NCBI GenBank assembly: GCA_964034945.1 | Contig: OZ035961.1 | Span: 4,942,001-5,006,000 of the forward strand | Length of the DNA: 64,000 nt | Source: Chrysopilus asiliformis | Taxonomy: Eukaryota > Arthropoda > Insecta > Diptera > Rhagionidae | Reading direction: 5' to 3' | Part shown: piece after piece, positions 45,733 through 57,714 of the stretch | Numbering within the stretch: the stretch's first letter is position 1 | Layout of the letters: each line of letters begins with the position of its first letter | Notes under the pieces: generated by a model | Database searches by the model: none | What the model saw: only the letters and a program-made list of their open reading frames with translations | Told to the model about the DNA's origin: nothing | Translations under genes and position numbers: made by a program

Positions 45733-46384
45733 AACCCCATTGAAAATTGGATAAAAAATTGAATTGGGTCGAAATGATTTGTTTTCCTTTTTAATATGCA
45801 ACAAAATCGAATGACGGGACACTTTTCCAACAATATCCTCCGGTAAATGAAATTAGTTCATCCTAAATTCATTTTTGAAACAATGAACCTTTTCAGATGA
45901 CAACATTTATAACAATTGAATTTAATTAAATTGACCCTCAGTCAATATCTCTGGATATTGTTGAATGTTGCAAGAATTCATTTCATTCGATTAAATGCTG
46001 AATGCGATGATGGTCAAAAAAATGATTGAAAGCATTTGAAACAAAATCATGTGAATTTATTCATAAATTGATTATCGACCTAACTTGTTTTTTATATCAT
46101 ATTTAATGAAAATTTTTTGTATAAAAAAACAGTTTTTAGCAGATTTGCAAAGCAAAAGTTTTTTTTGAGTATGGTTGGGTTTTGTTTCAATGGTGAATTT
46201 GATTTCTGATTTTAGTTCCTTGGTTGGTTTTATTTGAAAATTTGGTTTTGATTTTTTGTTTGAAAATTTGGGTCTGGTTTCTAAAATTTCAGAAATTTGG
46301 TTCGGGTTTCCCCAAAATTTTAATGGTTCAGTACCTTTTGATTTTTGTTTTCTGGTTCCTGTTTAGTGGTTCTTGGGTTTCCTG

Positions 46385-46931
46385 ATCATATCATATCATA
46401 CTAATATATGAAAATGAGTTGGTGTCTGTCTGTCTGTCTGTTCCTCTTTCACGCAAAAACGGCTGAACCGATTGACTTGAAATTTAGCATGAGTGTCTGT
46501 GATAGGTCTGGTTCGAAATAGGCATACGGAAAAGTAGCGCGAGGGGTGGGGGGAGTAAGGGGAGGGGGTAAAGTGATTTCGAAACTTAGTTTTTGCGCTA
46601 TGTTACTCTTTCGCGGGGAAACTACTGAACCGATTGGCCTGAAATTTGGCATAGATGTTCGTCGGGGGTCCAGCCCCAACACAGACCCATTAAAAAGTAG
46701 CCCGAGGGGTGAGGGGAGTGGTGAGTAAGGGGAGGGTGGAGTAAGGGGAGGGGGGTAAAGTAATACCGAATGCAAGTGCTGGAATTTTTTGTTAGTTTGT
46801 TAATCATTTTCCGAAGAGAAAAAACTAACGAACAGCAGGCTACCTAATTTTTAACCAACTGAATTTAGTTTTCCTAAGTTTTTTTTTCTATTCACGCTTT
46901 TAGCCGGGCGAAGCCGGGTCCAAATTCTAGT
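46385..46931 (+). repeat. GGCTGAACCGATT-type interspersed repeat, copy 1
   Basis: Starts near ATCATATCATACTAATATAT, then GTCTGTCTGTCTGTTC. Two diverged subunits about 160 bp apart each carry CTGAACCGATT, then TGAAATTT and GGCAT, and both contain GGGGAGGG-type purine tracts. It ends AGCCGGGCGAAGCCGGGTCC, then CTAGT. The same modules occur widely in insect repeats; I cannot assign the class (LINE 3' end or Helitron-like). Confidence 0.55.
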
Positions 46932-47520
46932 TAGTTATATTTCTTGAGCTACAGAATACGGAAAGGATTTTTTGGATACAAGATTATCGTAGAAAAGTCC
47001 TAGACTCTAAATATGGCTGATAATACAGAATAATACAAAAATTCAATCCTAAAAATATGAACCGAACCGAACCAATTAAAAATTTCTGGTTTTGGTTCGG
47101 TTCAGCCACTTTTTTTTCAGAGTTCTTCGGTTTATGGATTGATTTTGGTTGGTTCTGGACCGTTTCCTATACAACAACGTCGAGGCGACGTTGTCGTGTA
47201 GAAATTCAAATGTACATACAATCAAGGTACGAAATGTTAGTTGGGCTCTGTCATCTTTTTTTTCGAATCGGAAATTTCTCTATGAATACGCTGTCAAATT
47301 TAGCGAAAATCAGTCATTTTATAATTACTGAAATTGGTGATTAAAAAAATGGTTGCAAAACTTCTCAAAAATTGCGTTCTTCATTTGAGATTTTTTTTTC
47401 AATATTCTGTAAAATATCTAAGATTTTTAATTTTAACACAAATATTTATTGATTTTAATTTTAACACAAATAATTAATTGGGATAAAAAGTGATCGTACC
47501 AATAAGTTCAAGACTTTACC

Positions 47521-47785
47521 GTATCCGTCTTGTTAGGAACCGGGGAGTGCAGGAACGGAGAACCGTCTGAGAATCGATTTTGAGTTGAATACAAAAAAAA
47601 ATTGGGATTGTAACGTCTACTATCTGTGGTCAGAGACTGACAAAACTTCGAATTATCGTGGGTTACTTTCGATTTATCAACGTAAAAAAACATGGGGTCA
47701 GATAGGACGGCTCAAGAGGATGGAATAAACTTCGAGATATCGAGAAATTTCAGTTATAGAGGTTCGACTTATCGAGGTTCGACTG
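47521..47785. mobile_element. pogo/Tc1-like MITE, left end missing
   Basis: Corresponds to 43457-43721. Only the right inverted end (AGGTTCGACTG followed by TA) is present because the duplication began inside the element. Confidence 0.8.
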
Positions 47786-48496
47786 TATCAAAATATTTAT
47801 GAGTGCGAATACCATTTGCAGACTTTATGTTTATTGTAAAACCAATTCTTTGCCCATAATGTTTTGCCATAGGGTTTAATTTAATATTCTGGCAATCGTT
47901 GGTGACCACATTTGATAAAAATTTTATTATTAATAAGAATCGAGTTTCGTAGAACGTTTTGGGGAATTGCTTCATTTGCGTAATCGTTAAATGGCAAATT
48001 TTCGGCGCTATTAGTAAATCTACGCTACGATCGCGAACTACCCGCGAATTTACTATTAAGTAACGTTTTTGGTGTGCTTTTGACTTCATATTATCCCAGA
48101 AGTTTTATTGAAATTGTATCTATCCGTTAGTGGATGAATGCCATAACATTAGGTAATCGGTTTAATTAGTAATAAAATGACAGGAAGTCAACTTAACCGG
48201 ATAAAATGTTTGTTTTGAATGTAGATGAGCTAAAAGCAGACACAAGTTTTGTTAATGCCATGAAGAATTTTGTGATAAATTATTATAGAATGAAATTATG
48301 CTTTTGTCACTCAAACGTATTTGACAGTCAATATTTGGCATTTCAGTCATTACAAGTTACTAATATTTACTGTTAGATTCGATTCATTGATTGAAACAAT
48401 TCAAATATTTGTTCATAAAAGTATTTACTCTCACAGATAAAATTAACAATTTATACTTTCAAATATGCTTAAAAAGTTGCATGTCATTCACCAAAT

Positions 48497-49796
48497 TATA
48501 ACACATGGATCAATAAGTCCCGAGACTAACCCAGAGATGACGCTCGTAGTAAACCAGTAACTACGTCTTTCTAGAGTACTAACCTTTGCTTGAAACGTGT
48601 CAAAATTTTAAGTCGATCGGACCAGAAACAGCTGAGTTATCGAGGTTGGAGTAAAGTCGTTTTGTAGTTTGTTTAAAAAATGGAAAAAACCGAGTTTCGT
48701 GTTCTGATAAAACATTGTTTTTAATGGGTAAAAACACCGTGCAAGCGAAACAATGGATTGAAAAATGTTACCCGGACTCTTGTCCATCAAAAGCAACGAT
48801 TTGTCGGTGGTTTGCCGAGTTTAAACGTGGTCGTACCGACACAAATGACGCGGAACGCTCGGGTAGACCTGTGGAAGCCGTTACACCGGAAAATGTGAGT
48901 GAAGTGACAAAAATTATAATGAAAGATCGTAAAGTGAAGCTCCGTGAGATTGCTGAGATAACACAGATATCATATGGAAGTGCATTTACTATCCTTCATG
49001 AAAAATTGAGCATGAAAAAGGTTTTTTCCAAGTGGGTGCCGCGATTGCTTTCGATGGAACAAAAACAGCAACGAGTCGATGATTCAGAAAGCTGTTTATC
49101 GCTATTTACTCGCAATAAAACAGATTTCTTGCGTCGTTACGTGTCCATGGACGAAACATGGATACATCACTACACTCCAGAGTCGAAGCGGCAGTCATCT
49201 GAGTGGCGCACAGCTGGCGAAAGCCGTCCGAAGCGTCCGAAAACGCAGCAGTCAGCTGGCAAAGTCATGGCGTCAGTTTTTTGGGATACGCATGGCGTGA
49301 TTTTCATTGACTACCTCGAAAAAGGTAAATCGATCAACAGTGATTATTATATTGACTTGCTGGTGCGTTTGAAGGAGGAAATCGCAAAAAAACGACCGCA
49401 CATGCAGAGAAAAAAAATCCTTTTTCACCAAGACAATGCACCCTGCCACAAGTCGATGAAAACAATGGCAAAATTGAACGAATTGGGCTTTCATCTGCTT
49501 CCCCACCCCCCATACTCGCCAGATTTAGCCCCCAGTGACTACTGGCTCTTTGCTGATCTTAAAAAAATGCTCCAGGGAAAAAGATTTGGCTCAAATGAGG
49601 AGGTCATCGCTGAAACTGAAGCTTATTTTGAAGCGAAAGATAATTTTTTTTATAAACATGGTATTGAAAAATTGGAAAAGCGTTGGAACGATTGTATCAC
49701 CCTAAAAGGTGATTATATTGATGAATAAAAAAAAATTTGGCAAAAAAAATGTTGTTTTCATTGTTAGTCTCGGGACTTATTGATCCATGTGTTATA
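48497..49796 (+). mobile_element. mariner element (DD34D), copy 2
   Basis: Same inverted ends and length as copy 1. It arrived by segmental duplication, not by transposition, because the flanking sequence is duplicated too. Confidence 0.93.
48724..49728 (+). CDS. mariner transposase, N-terminal frameshift (copy 2)
   Basis: A 334-residue frame from ATG at 48724, identical to that at 44660-45664, with the same catalytic motifs (MDETW, HQDNAPCH, YSPDLAPSDYWLF) and the same missing T after CATTG. The short upstream frame from ATG at 48680 is terminated at 48722-48724. Sharing of the frameshift shows that it predates the duplication. Confidence 0.88.
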   Translation: MGKNTVQAKQWIEKCYPDSCPSKATICRWFAEFKRGRTDTNDAERSGRPVEAVTPENVSEVTKIIMKDRKVKLREIAEITQISYGSAFTILHEKLSMKKVFSKWVPRLLSMEQKQQRVDDSESCLSLFTRNKTDFLRRYVSMDETWIHHYTPESKRQSSEWRTAGESRPKRPKTQQSAGKVMASVFWDTHGVIFIDYLEKGKSINSDYYIDLLVRLKEEIAKKRPHMQRKKILFHQDNAPCHKSMKTMAKLNELGFHLLPHPPYSPDLAPSDYWLFADLKKMLQGKRFGSNEEVIAETEAYFEAKDNFFYKHGIEKLEKRWNDCITLKGDYIDE

Positions 49797-50448
49797 AACC
49801 CCATTGAAAATTGGATAAAAAATTGAATTGGGTCGAAATGATTTGTTTTCCTTTTTAATATGCAACAAAATCGAATGACGGGACACTTTTCCAACAATAT
49901 CCTCCGGTAAATGAAATTAGTTCATCCTAAATTCATTTTTGAAACAATGAACCTTTTCAGATGACAACATTTATAACAATTGAATTTAATTAAATTGACC
50001 CTCAGTCAATATCTCTGGATATTGTTGAATGTTGCAAGAATTCATTTCATTCGATTAAATGCTGAATGCGATGATGGTCAAAAAAATGATTGAAAGCATT
50101 TGAAACAAAATCATGTGAATTTATTCATAAATTGATTATCGACCTAACTTGTTTTTTATATCATATTTAATGAAAATTTTTTGTATAAAAAAACAGTTTT
50201 TAGCAGATTTGCAAAGCAAAAGTTTTTTTTGAGTATGGTTGGGTTTTGTTTCAATGGTGAATTTGATTTCTGATTTTAGTTCCTTGGTTGGTTTTATTTG
50301 AAAATTTGGTTTTGATTTTTTGTTTGAAAATTTGGGTCTGGTTTCTAAAATTTCAGAAATTTGGTTCGGGTTTCCCCAAAATTTTAATGGTTCAGTACCT
50401 TTTGATTTTTGTTTTCTGGTTCCTGTTTAGTGGTTCTTGGGTTTCCTG

Positions 50449-50995
50449 ATCATATCATATCATACTAATATATGAAAATGAGTTGGTGTCTGTCTGTCTG
50501 TCTGTTCCTCTTTCACGCAAAAACGGCTGAACCGATTGACTTGAAATTTAGCATGAGTGTCTGTGATAGGTCTGGTTCGAAATAGGCATACGGAAAAGTA
50601 GCGCGAGGGGTGGGGGGAGTAAGGGGAGGGGGTAAAGTGATTTCGAAACTTAGTTTTTGCGCTATGTTACTCTTTCGCGGGGAAACTACTGAACCGATTG
50701 GCCTGAAATTTGGCATAGATGTTCGTCGGGGGTCCAGCCCCAACACAGACCCATTAAAAAGTAGCCCGAGGGGTGAGGGGAGTGGTGAGTAAGGGGAGGG
50801 TGGAGTAAGGGGAGGGGGGTAAAGTAATACCGAATGCAAGTGCTGGAATTTTTTGTTAGTTTGTTAATCATTTTCCGAAGAGAAAAAACTAACGAACAGC
50901 AGGCTACCTAATTTTTAACCAACTGAATTTAGTTTTCCTAAGTTTTTTTTTCTATTCACGCTTTTAGCCGGGCGAAGCCGGGTCCAAATTCTAGT
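50449..50995 (+). repeat. GGCTGAACCGATT-type interspersed repeat, copy 2
   Basis: The duplicated counterpart of 46385-46931 in unit 2; no differences were noticed. Confidence 0.6.
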
Positions 50996-52285
50996 TAGTT
51001 ATATTTCTTGAGCTACAGAATACGGAAAGGATTTTTTGGATACAAGATTATCGTAGAAAAGTCCTAGACTCTAAATATGGCTGATAATACAGAATAATAC
51101 AAAAATTCAATCCTAAAAATATGAACCGAACCGAACCAATTAAAAATTTCTGGTTTTGGTTCGGTTCAGCCACTTTTTTTTCAGAGTTCTTCGGTTTATG
51201 GATTGATTTTGGTTGGTTCTGGACCGTTTCCTATACAACAACGTCGAGGCGACGTTGTCGTGTAGAAATTCAAATGTACATACAATCAAGGTACGAAATG
51301 TTAGTTGGGCTCTGTCATCTTTTTTTTCGAATCGGAAATTTCTCTATGAATACGCTGTCAAATTTAGCGAAAATCAGTCATTTTATAATTACTGAAATTG
51401 GTGATTAAAAAAATGGTTGCAAAACTTCTCAAAAATTGCGTTCTTCATTTGAGATTTTTTTTTCAATATTCTGTAAAATATCTAAGATTTTTAATTTTAA
51501 CACAAATATTTATTGATTTTAATTTTAACACAAATAATTAATTGGGATAAAAAGTGATCGTACCAATAAGTTCAAGACTTTACCATGACCTGCTAACGCA
51601 GGTAATTTTTCACTGGATAAGGAACATTTTCTGGAACTTGACTGAAACAAATATATATGTGTCGCGTCATTAAATAATAATTATTGGTTACGATAACTCA
51701 CTGCAACCAAGTTCTTAAATTAGCATATAATTTATTCTTTTATTGCTCGATTTATTACCGGGACATACGCCTTAAATGATAAACGATTTCCGTTAATAAG
51801 AATGTCTCAAATTGAATCCTTTTCCCCCTCCACTTTAATGCGAATATTGTGCGAACATTGACGACGAAATTAAGTAAATTGTTTTTGAGTCTCTTAAGTT
51901 GATTAAACTCATTGGAAGCGGATAGACGTATCAGACTTGAGATAACAGAAATATTTTTTTTTGTGAATTAAAATACTTCAATTTGTTGGCCCACAAAATT
52001 ATATTGTTGTTATTATCAATAAAGAATTCACTTATCAGTTCTTATTGAAATTCAATATTTGTAATTTTAGATTATAAAAGTATGAACAATGATTAATTTA
52101 AATTTAAGCTTTTTTCTATTGTGCCGATGATTTGTTTTGAATGGTTTAGTTGTTGAAAAGAAAATTGAAATTACAAAGTAGTTAATTGAAAGTGAAAGTA
52201 ATTGAACGTGTTAATTGTGATGAAAGAGAGAATTGTTTTTATTGTATATTATACTTAATTGATGTTTTTTTATATTTGATTGCAG

Positions 52286-53221
52286 TGAAAATACCACAAC
52301 GTGGCATGACAGAATTCCCATCAATCGAAAACCAAAAATCACGTCTGCCTCAGCTTATTCATAACTCTTCGCAGCAGCATCATAGTCGCCATCAGAAGAA
52401 GCAGCCGCTGACCAGTCCGAATCCAGCATACTATAATCATAATTATGACTTTAACAACATCAATAATCAATCTTCATACTACAACTATCATAGTGGTAGC
52501 TCGGTCGGCAGCCTCGGCACTAGTCCATACGATGAATTAACTGATGAGACGCTCAAGAAGAATGTTCAGATTGTTCTTAACAATTTGGATCGATATAGTA
52601 ACGCATTACGCAGCATAATATTGAATGAGCAGTCAACCCTGAATTCGACCTACTGGAATAATAATAAAGGAGTCAGCAATATGATGTCAAGTCCTGAATC
52701 GGATTTCAACAGCAATGCACCCCATCATCCGTTCGGCTATTTGAACTGTTCGATAGCATCCTCGCATGACTTCACACATGACAATTCGGACTATCAGTGG
52801 TTCCTTGATTATGGCTATCGTGACGGTGTGGCACACCAGAGTGTCCTTTCGTCACTGTCCGCCTCGTACAATGGAATCGGTGAGCTATCGTACTACGAAG
52901 ATCTGGCGAGAAACATCGATGCCAATCTGGCCGAGGTGGACATGGAGAGTTTTCGTGCCGAGGATATTCACTCATTGCTAACCAACTTGCCATCATTATG
53001 TAAGGATAAACGACGCCAGGATAATCCCGAATTGGATAACTCAATATGCAAATCAGAGTTGCTCTTTTCGCCCGTTCGAGAGTCACACATTAGTGTGGAT
53101 TCTTTGGATCTAGACTCGTATCCAGACGATGGCGATATAATCCTAACATGCAAAGCGAACAAGGACAACTACACGATCGCCTTTGAAGGCAGTGCAATGT
53201 ACTCAGATGAAAGTTTCTACG
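52286..53221 (+). CDS. unrecognised 1379-aa protein, coding exon 2
   Basis: Residues 131-441, with split codons 130 (Val) and 442 (Ala). Acceptor ATTTGATTGCAG, donor CTACG|GTAAGT. The N-terminal part is His/Gln/Asn/Ser-rich (HSRHQKKQPLTSPNP, then NHNYDFNNINNQSS). Then comes a predicted helix DETLKKNVQIVLNNLDRYSNALRSI (given here only as a landmark, starting near residue 191), the aromatic string DYQWFLDYGYRDG and an acidic stretch (DSLDLDSYPDDGD). Met137 (ATG at 52306) could serve as a start for transcripts lacking exon 1. No family was recognised. Confidence 0.88.
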
Positions 53222-53288
53222 GTAAGTTCCCCCCTTTATTATAATGACAATCCATTTCAAGCTCACATTAATTGATTGTCCATTTTAG

Positions 53289-53457
53289 CTGAGCCGGGCG
53301 ATCCAAACGCTAAGGTTAAACAGAATTTCATCAACCTACACAGTAATCTTGACGATATTGTCAAGCGGAAATCATTGGAAGTGTCGATGTCGCGATCGGA
53401 TCATGCCTTTACCACTTGGAGCAAACTGAAAAAGAGTAGCACATCACAGCTTCAGAG
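53289..53457 (+). CDS. unrecognised 1379-aa protein, coding exon 3
   Basis: Residues 443-497 with split codons at both sides (442 Ala, 498 Arg). Acceptor CCATTTTAG at 53288; donor CAGAG|GTAGAA. The exon is compact and looks conserved: AKVKQNFINLHSNLDDIVKR, then KSLEVSMSRSDHAFTTWSKL. That is a mixed helical segment with no low-complexity sequence, unlike its neighbours. The next intron is only 1.1 kb. Confidence 0.85.
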
Positions 53458-54534
53458 GTAGAATTTTGATTCTCTAGCCGAATGCTTTAAACTTGGATAA
53501 TATTGATTAATTGGATGGTATTTGTCTCTGATTCACAATGGCGATGATGATGATGATCAGATTGTGTGTTTTTTATGTGCGACGTGATGAATGACGGTAG
53601 CCACATTACAACAAATTTCCGCCCTACAACGATTTGCTGGGGTCATTTCAATTGACTGCAATTTAATCGTAATTCCAATTTCTAATGAAAACAACGAATT
53701 TTAGTTGCTTGATGGAATAATGATTTCCATCTCCAATCGATAATTGGCTTGGGGATAAAATGATTTTTCCCGCCTTTCATTTACTTGAATTTTTCTTTGA
53801 TTTAAAATTTATCAACAGGCATTTCCTCGCTGATTTTTTTGGACAGAAATGGTTTTCGGAAAATTGATTAGGAATTAAATAGAATGAAATTGGAATTTTG
53901 ATTTTTTCGTAAAAACTCAGTATTGTAGTTGTCTCTGTGTGCAAAAATTCTCAACCGACAATCCGTTCAAAGGCAAAGCGGTGCCCAGGGTATGTTTTAA
54001 AAAAATTATAAACCAGAATTTTTATTTGGTACTGATCAGAAAGTTTCTATCTGTTCCCTCAGTTCAAAAAAAGATTAAAAAATTCCTCTTCATCAGAGTT
54101 CAGTCAAAAAGCATTCGAAGAATTTTCGTAAATATTTTCGCATTCAGAAGATGATCTGCATTGCGATTATTTCGTGCGATTATTGCGATTATTTTCTTTA
54201 AATATTGAAATGACGTCAGGTCAGCCTAATGGAAGAACTTAACTAGCTTAATTACTTTCTCGGCTTAATTCTTGTAAAACTTTTCGTATGTTTGTATTTG
54301 CACATAACGAGACAAACGATACCCATTATAAAATTGAACAGAAAAAGGCGATAAGACTGGTAAAGTTTTAATGCAGTTTTTACATATTTATGGCTCTGTC
54401 AATTTGCCAGCCATAAATTTTGCTTTGTAAATGAATAGTTCAACTAATACGTCATCAATATTTTCCAAAAGGAAAGGCATTTCGATGGAATCGAAATTTC
54501 TAATGACCGAAAATGCATTTTACTACTATTCTAG
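53458..54534 (+). other. intron 3
   Basis: Donor GTAGAA, acceptor TACTATTCTAG. AT-rich. Short open frames inside it (53939-54154 and the part of 54431-54736 before the acceptor) are not coding. Confidence 0.8.
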
Positions 54535-54691
54535 GTATCCATCAGGAAATAACAATACGTCTGTAAATATTGTGACTCGACATGCCCCGCACTGCATCGT
54601 ACGTAAAAGTTCTAGTCTACCAAATTTGCGCTTAAGAAAGGACAACTCACGACAGCAATTGAATGTTTCACAAGCGATAAGCACTTCAACG
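54535..54691 (+). CDS. unrecognised 1379-aa protein, coding exon 4
   Basis: Completes Arg498 and encodes residues 499-550: a basic, Ser-rich stretch including HCIVRKSSSLPNLRLRKDNS, which has a 14-3-3 or basophilic-kinase-like RKSSSLP context. Acceptor at 54534, donor CAACG|GTAATT in phase 0. The following intron is only 67 bp, typical of dipteran short introns. Confidence 0.85.
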
Positions 54692-54758
54692 GTAATTAAA
54701 CTGAAATATGGTTTTTGGAGAAAGATAATTAAATGATTTTTTTTACATTGCTATTTAG

Positions 54759-57019
54759 GTTGACTCATTTAGAAAGTCTCGAAATCTTCTTCCAATGTGC
54801 CAGATGCCAATCTCATCAACATCAGGTAGTGAAAGTCCTGTTCACAACTCAAGTATGCACAGCACTGAATCATCATCGAAGCAGAATCAGCCAGCCTTCA
54901 ATCTTGTCAAGCTGTTCATCAAGCAGAAGAGTAGCTCCAGTGATACATGCATGGATGTTTCGTCGGGATGTTGGCCGAGTGATGCAAGTTCATCGCTGGA
55001 GCAAAGAATGCGCAAGAAGAGTATGAACGACTCAGGCAAAGGATCGGCATTGAGTCGGCACGATGAGGAGGAGGACGGTGTGGACACGAGTTACCAATTA
55101 GATAGTTTAGATATTTGTGATCAGACGAACGGTGGCGGTGGTAATGGTAAAAAGGACGGTTCATCGACCACGACAACAGCAACACCCAAGAAGATGCGTA
55201 ACGATTTATATCGGGAGGTCTTCGATTCGTCAACACATCGCCATAATAAGAATCAACCATTAAAGAATCCACAATTGCTAACATTTCAAAATAACAACAA
55301 TAATAACAATAACTCAATGGAACGTGATAGTTTGAGTGTGAAAGACTGCTCGAATAAAAGTCTAACCGATACTAGTCGAACGTCGGAGAATCTAACTCAA
55401 GTGTTTTGTAATAATCATGCGGACCACGAGAGCCATCGAATGAAGATTCCCGTCGACATGGTCGCCCGATCAATACAGACATCGATGCTGCTCAAGGATA
55501 AATTCCGTGTTGTGCCGCCATCGTTCCTGGCCCAACTGAATAAATTGGGCGAGGAGAGACGTGCTCCAGTATACGTGATTTATCCAAATTACGCCCTTCC
55601 AGATTTAGGGTTCGTCAAGACGAACCTTTCTGATGTAATTCTTTCGCCATTGGGCTACAAGGAGAACTTCAATACTAAGAAGCGACCGACATCGATCACG
55701 AGTAGTGATGAGGAGACCTTGAAGAATGCTGAATACAAGCATGTCATAGACTGGAAATCATTGGTGATGCTTCTACCGACTGAATACCGAAGACGTCTAA
55801 AAAACATTCCCGAAGCGGATGTCGATGTTGATCCCATGTGCTCGCAACGTCCTCTATTTTGTATGACGCCGCCACTGCGTAGAAATGTAAAGACAAACAC
55901 CTGTGATTGTGCCAGCTATCTGCAGACAACGTGCACCTCTAGCTCTGGGTCTAGTCAGCCGCCAAGTTCGGGCTATCGGGGTTCATCGACGCTTCTAACA
56001 GACTCGGAATTTGATTCGACCAACACTACCGCGGCGACCAACACTACCACACCACAACCACAGATGGTAGGAGGCGATCCCATGTCGAATATGTACGTTT
56101 ATCAGTATGAGAACACGAAAATCGAGAACGATGTGATCGATAGGCCACCGCCCAGCGGAAGGACCCCACGTGGTATTCTCCGTAGAAACACACGATCATC
56201 GCGAAGCAAGCGGAACAGCATGTTTGAGGAAGGTAACTCACCGTCGAGCGTGAAGAATCTGGAGAAAAGACGAAGTCTTCAGGAGCCATACTACTGGACT
56301 GAGAATCACAATATCATCGAGGAATACTTGGCCGAGATCGAGGAACACAATTCGAAACAGTATTACAAGGATTTGCAGGATAACTCCAAGGTGAACAAAA
56401 CGAATGTCAACTACATGATGGAGATCAACTCTATTGATAAGAAATTGCGCAAGGAACAGGACTTGGACGCCCGTGCGAGAGCCGAGAACTTCCTATCCAG
56501 TGTTCCAAAATCGGAACTCAAATACTATGCTGAGGTGGCGAACATCCTAGAATCAATGGAAAATACCGGTGACGACAACTACGATCGGGCCAAGTTGAAG
56601 AATGAAGTTAGCCGAGCATTGAGCCAGAAGAAAGTCTCATTCAATCAGCCATCTGCGAATGTGAATTACTTGCAGTCGGGTAATAATCAGAAATTCTCAA
56701 CACCTCCGAATTCACCCAATATTTCAATGGCGGCCCTTCGTGTGAACAACAACAACAATGCCGTTAACAATAATAACGGTTGTCAGAGGATAAGCGAAAG
56801 GAAGGAAATTTCGGCTGCCGAAAAGGAGAAACAGGATAAGATTTCGAGTAATCGATTCAAGCGGCTGCAGATACAGTGGGAGTTGCTCAGCAAGGATTCA
56901 AGCGTATTATTGAAGGATTTAGCCAGTGACAAGGAGACCAAGAGTGGTGGTTCAACGCCAACATCTACCGGATCTCAGCGTTCAAGAATACCGCGGCCAG
57001 TTAGCTATCCAGCTACTAA
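54759..57019 (+). CDS. unrecognised 1379-aa protein, coding exon 5 (largest)
   Basis: Residues 551-1303 and two bases of codon 1304. Acceptor GCTATTTAG at 54758; the first codons GTT GAC TCA continue exon 4 in phase. Low-complexity stretches (poly-Asn, Ser/Thr) surround a conserved-looking block at about 784-905 (FRVVPPSFLAQLNKLGEE, VYVIYPNYALPDLGF, DWKSLVMLLPTEYRRRL). Next are a basic Ser-rich stretch (ILRRNTRSSRSKRNS, KRRSLQE), a charged helical segment at about 1064-1147, KKVSF at 1174-1178 (RVxF-type PP1-docking motif), another helix (RFKRLQIQWELLSKD) and SRIP at 1292-1295 in a basic, Pro/Ser context (SxIP-type EB1-binding motif). Both short motifs occur by chance, so functions are hypotheses. 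Confidence 0.9.
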
Positions 57020-57507
57020 GTGAGTATGATTTTTATTTGAATTTATGTTTGAATTTCAAAACTCTTTCGGACGGATAAAAAAAAATGAAAAGACGAAAAC
57101 TAGCATGATGAATTTTATGGACAAGCTTTTTCCTAATAACCCATTAGTGAAAAAAATCCATTCGCTGTATATCACCATCACACAAAATTGGTGTCTATCA
57201 CCAAAAAATTTTGCCCAAAAATTTTCTCGCTTCAACAGGACAGTTAATAAGAAAGAAAATCAACCTTGGTTTAACCTATTGAAAGTTGCGTCCAAATCAA
57301 ATTACAAGCAAAGAGACAGATACACGAGCCTATTAACACTTTCACTTCCGAGAGCAAAAAAAACATTTTTCTTTTCATGATACACCCAAAAAACCATATC
57401 TCATAACTACTTTTCACATCCGACAATTTACGTATGTCCTTTGGAGAGGACACTGGGAGTGAAACGGTTAATATTATAACTAATATCATTTTCATATCGA
57501 TTTCCAG
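57020..57507 (+). other. intron 5
   Basis: Donor GTGAGTATG at 57020 and acceptor CGATTTCCAG. The exon would otherwise end in TGA directly, so an unspliced form would encode a protein ending at ...PATK (residue 1304) and lacking the basic tail. Short frames inside the intron are not supported. Confidence 0.8.
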
Positions 57508-57714
57508 GGTCGCATCAGATCAGTCAGGAAAACAGCTTCGGTCGCCGAGTCGAATAGTTCCGCCTAAAAAATATCATGTTCCCTCAATTCCGCCATCCGC
57601 AGCTTCTAATGCGACACAACAAGGTTCAGTAGCAGCAGCTACGGCAACAACAACTAGACCAAGGACGCCAAGTAAACTCCATAATACTCCGAAGAAAACA
57701 GGACCATCGCCAAG
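57508..57714 (+). CDS. unrecognised 1379-aa protein, coding exon 6 (basic tail)
   Basis: Completes Lys1304 and encodes residues 1305-1372: Ser/Pro/Thr-rich and basic, with SPSRIVPPKKYHVPSIP, an Ala/Thr stretch, then RPRTPSKLHNTPKKTGPSP. Such basic Pro-rich tails are common in microtubule-binding proteins and fit the SxIP motif just upstream, but composition alone is weak evidence. Donor CCAAG|GTAAAT. Confidence 0.85.

Larger units (their letters stand above)
43457..47520 (+). repeat. 4064-bp tandem duplication, unit 1
   Basis: Starts GTATCCGTCTTGTTAGGAAC and ends AAGTTCAAGACTTTACC. All landmark coordinates recur exactly 4064 bp later, and I saw no base difference between units. It contains the right part of the pogo-like MITE, a mariner, and an accessory repeat. 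Confidence 0.95.
47521..51584 (+). repeat. 4064-bp tandem duplication, unit 2
   Basis: Identical by eye to 43457-47520. The junction is ...CTTTACC|GTATCCGTC, and the right flank after 51584 is ATGACCTGC. No microhomology is evident at the breakpoints. The identity means a very recent duplication or an assembly artefact. Confidence 0.95.
41094..52285 (+). other. intron 1 of the coding region (11.2 kb)
   Basis: Donor GTATTT at 41094 and acceptor TTGATTGCAG ending at 52285. Left of 43410 it is AT-rich sequence with no supported feature. 43412-51584 holds a MITE and two copies of a 4064-bp unit with mariner. 51585-52285 is again AT-rich; the open frame running into the next exon from 52186 is fortuitous read-through of the intron end. 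Confidence 0.75.

Noticed and set aside
52186..52285. Upstream extension of the exon 2 open frame
   Set aside because: It is intron sequence: a clear acceptor ends at 52285, and the phase fits exon 1 exactly.
57045..57380. 111-codon frame after the large exon
   Set aside because: It lies in intron 5 between a strong donor and acceptor and has no domain.
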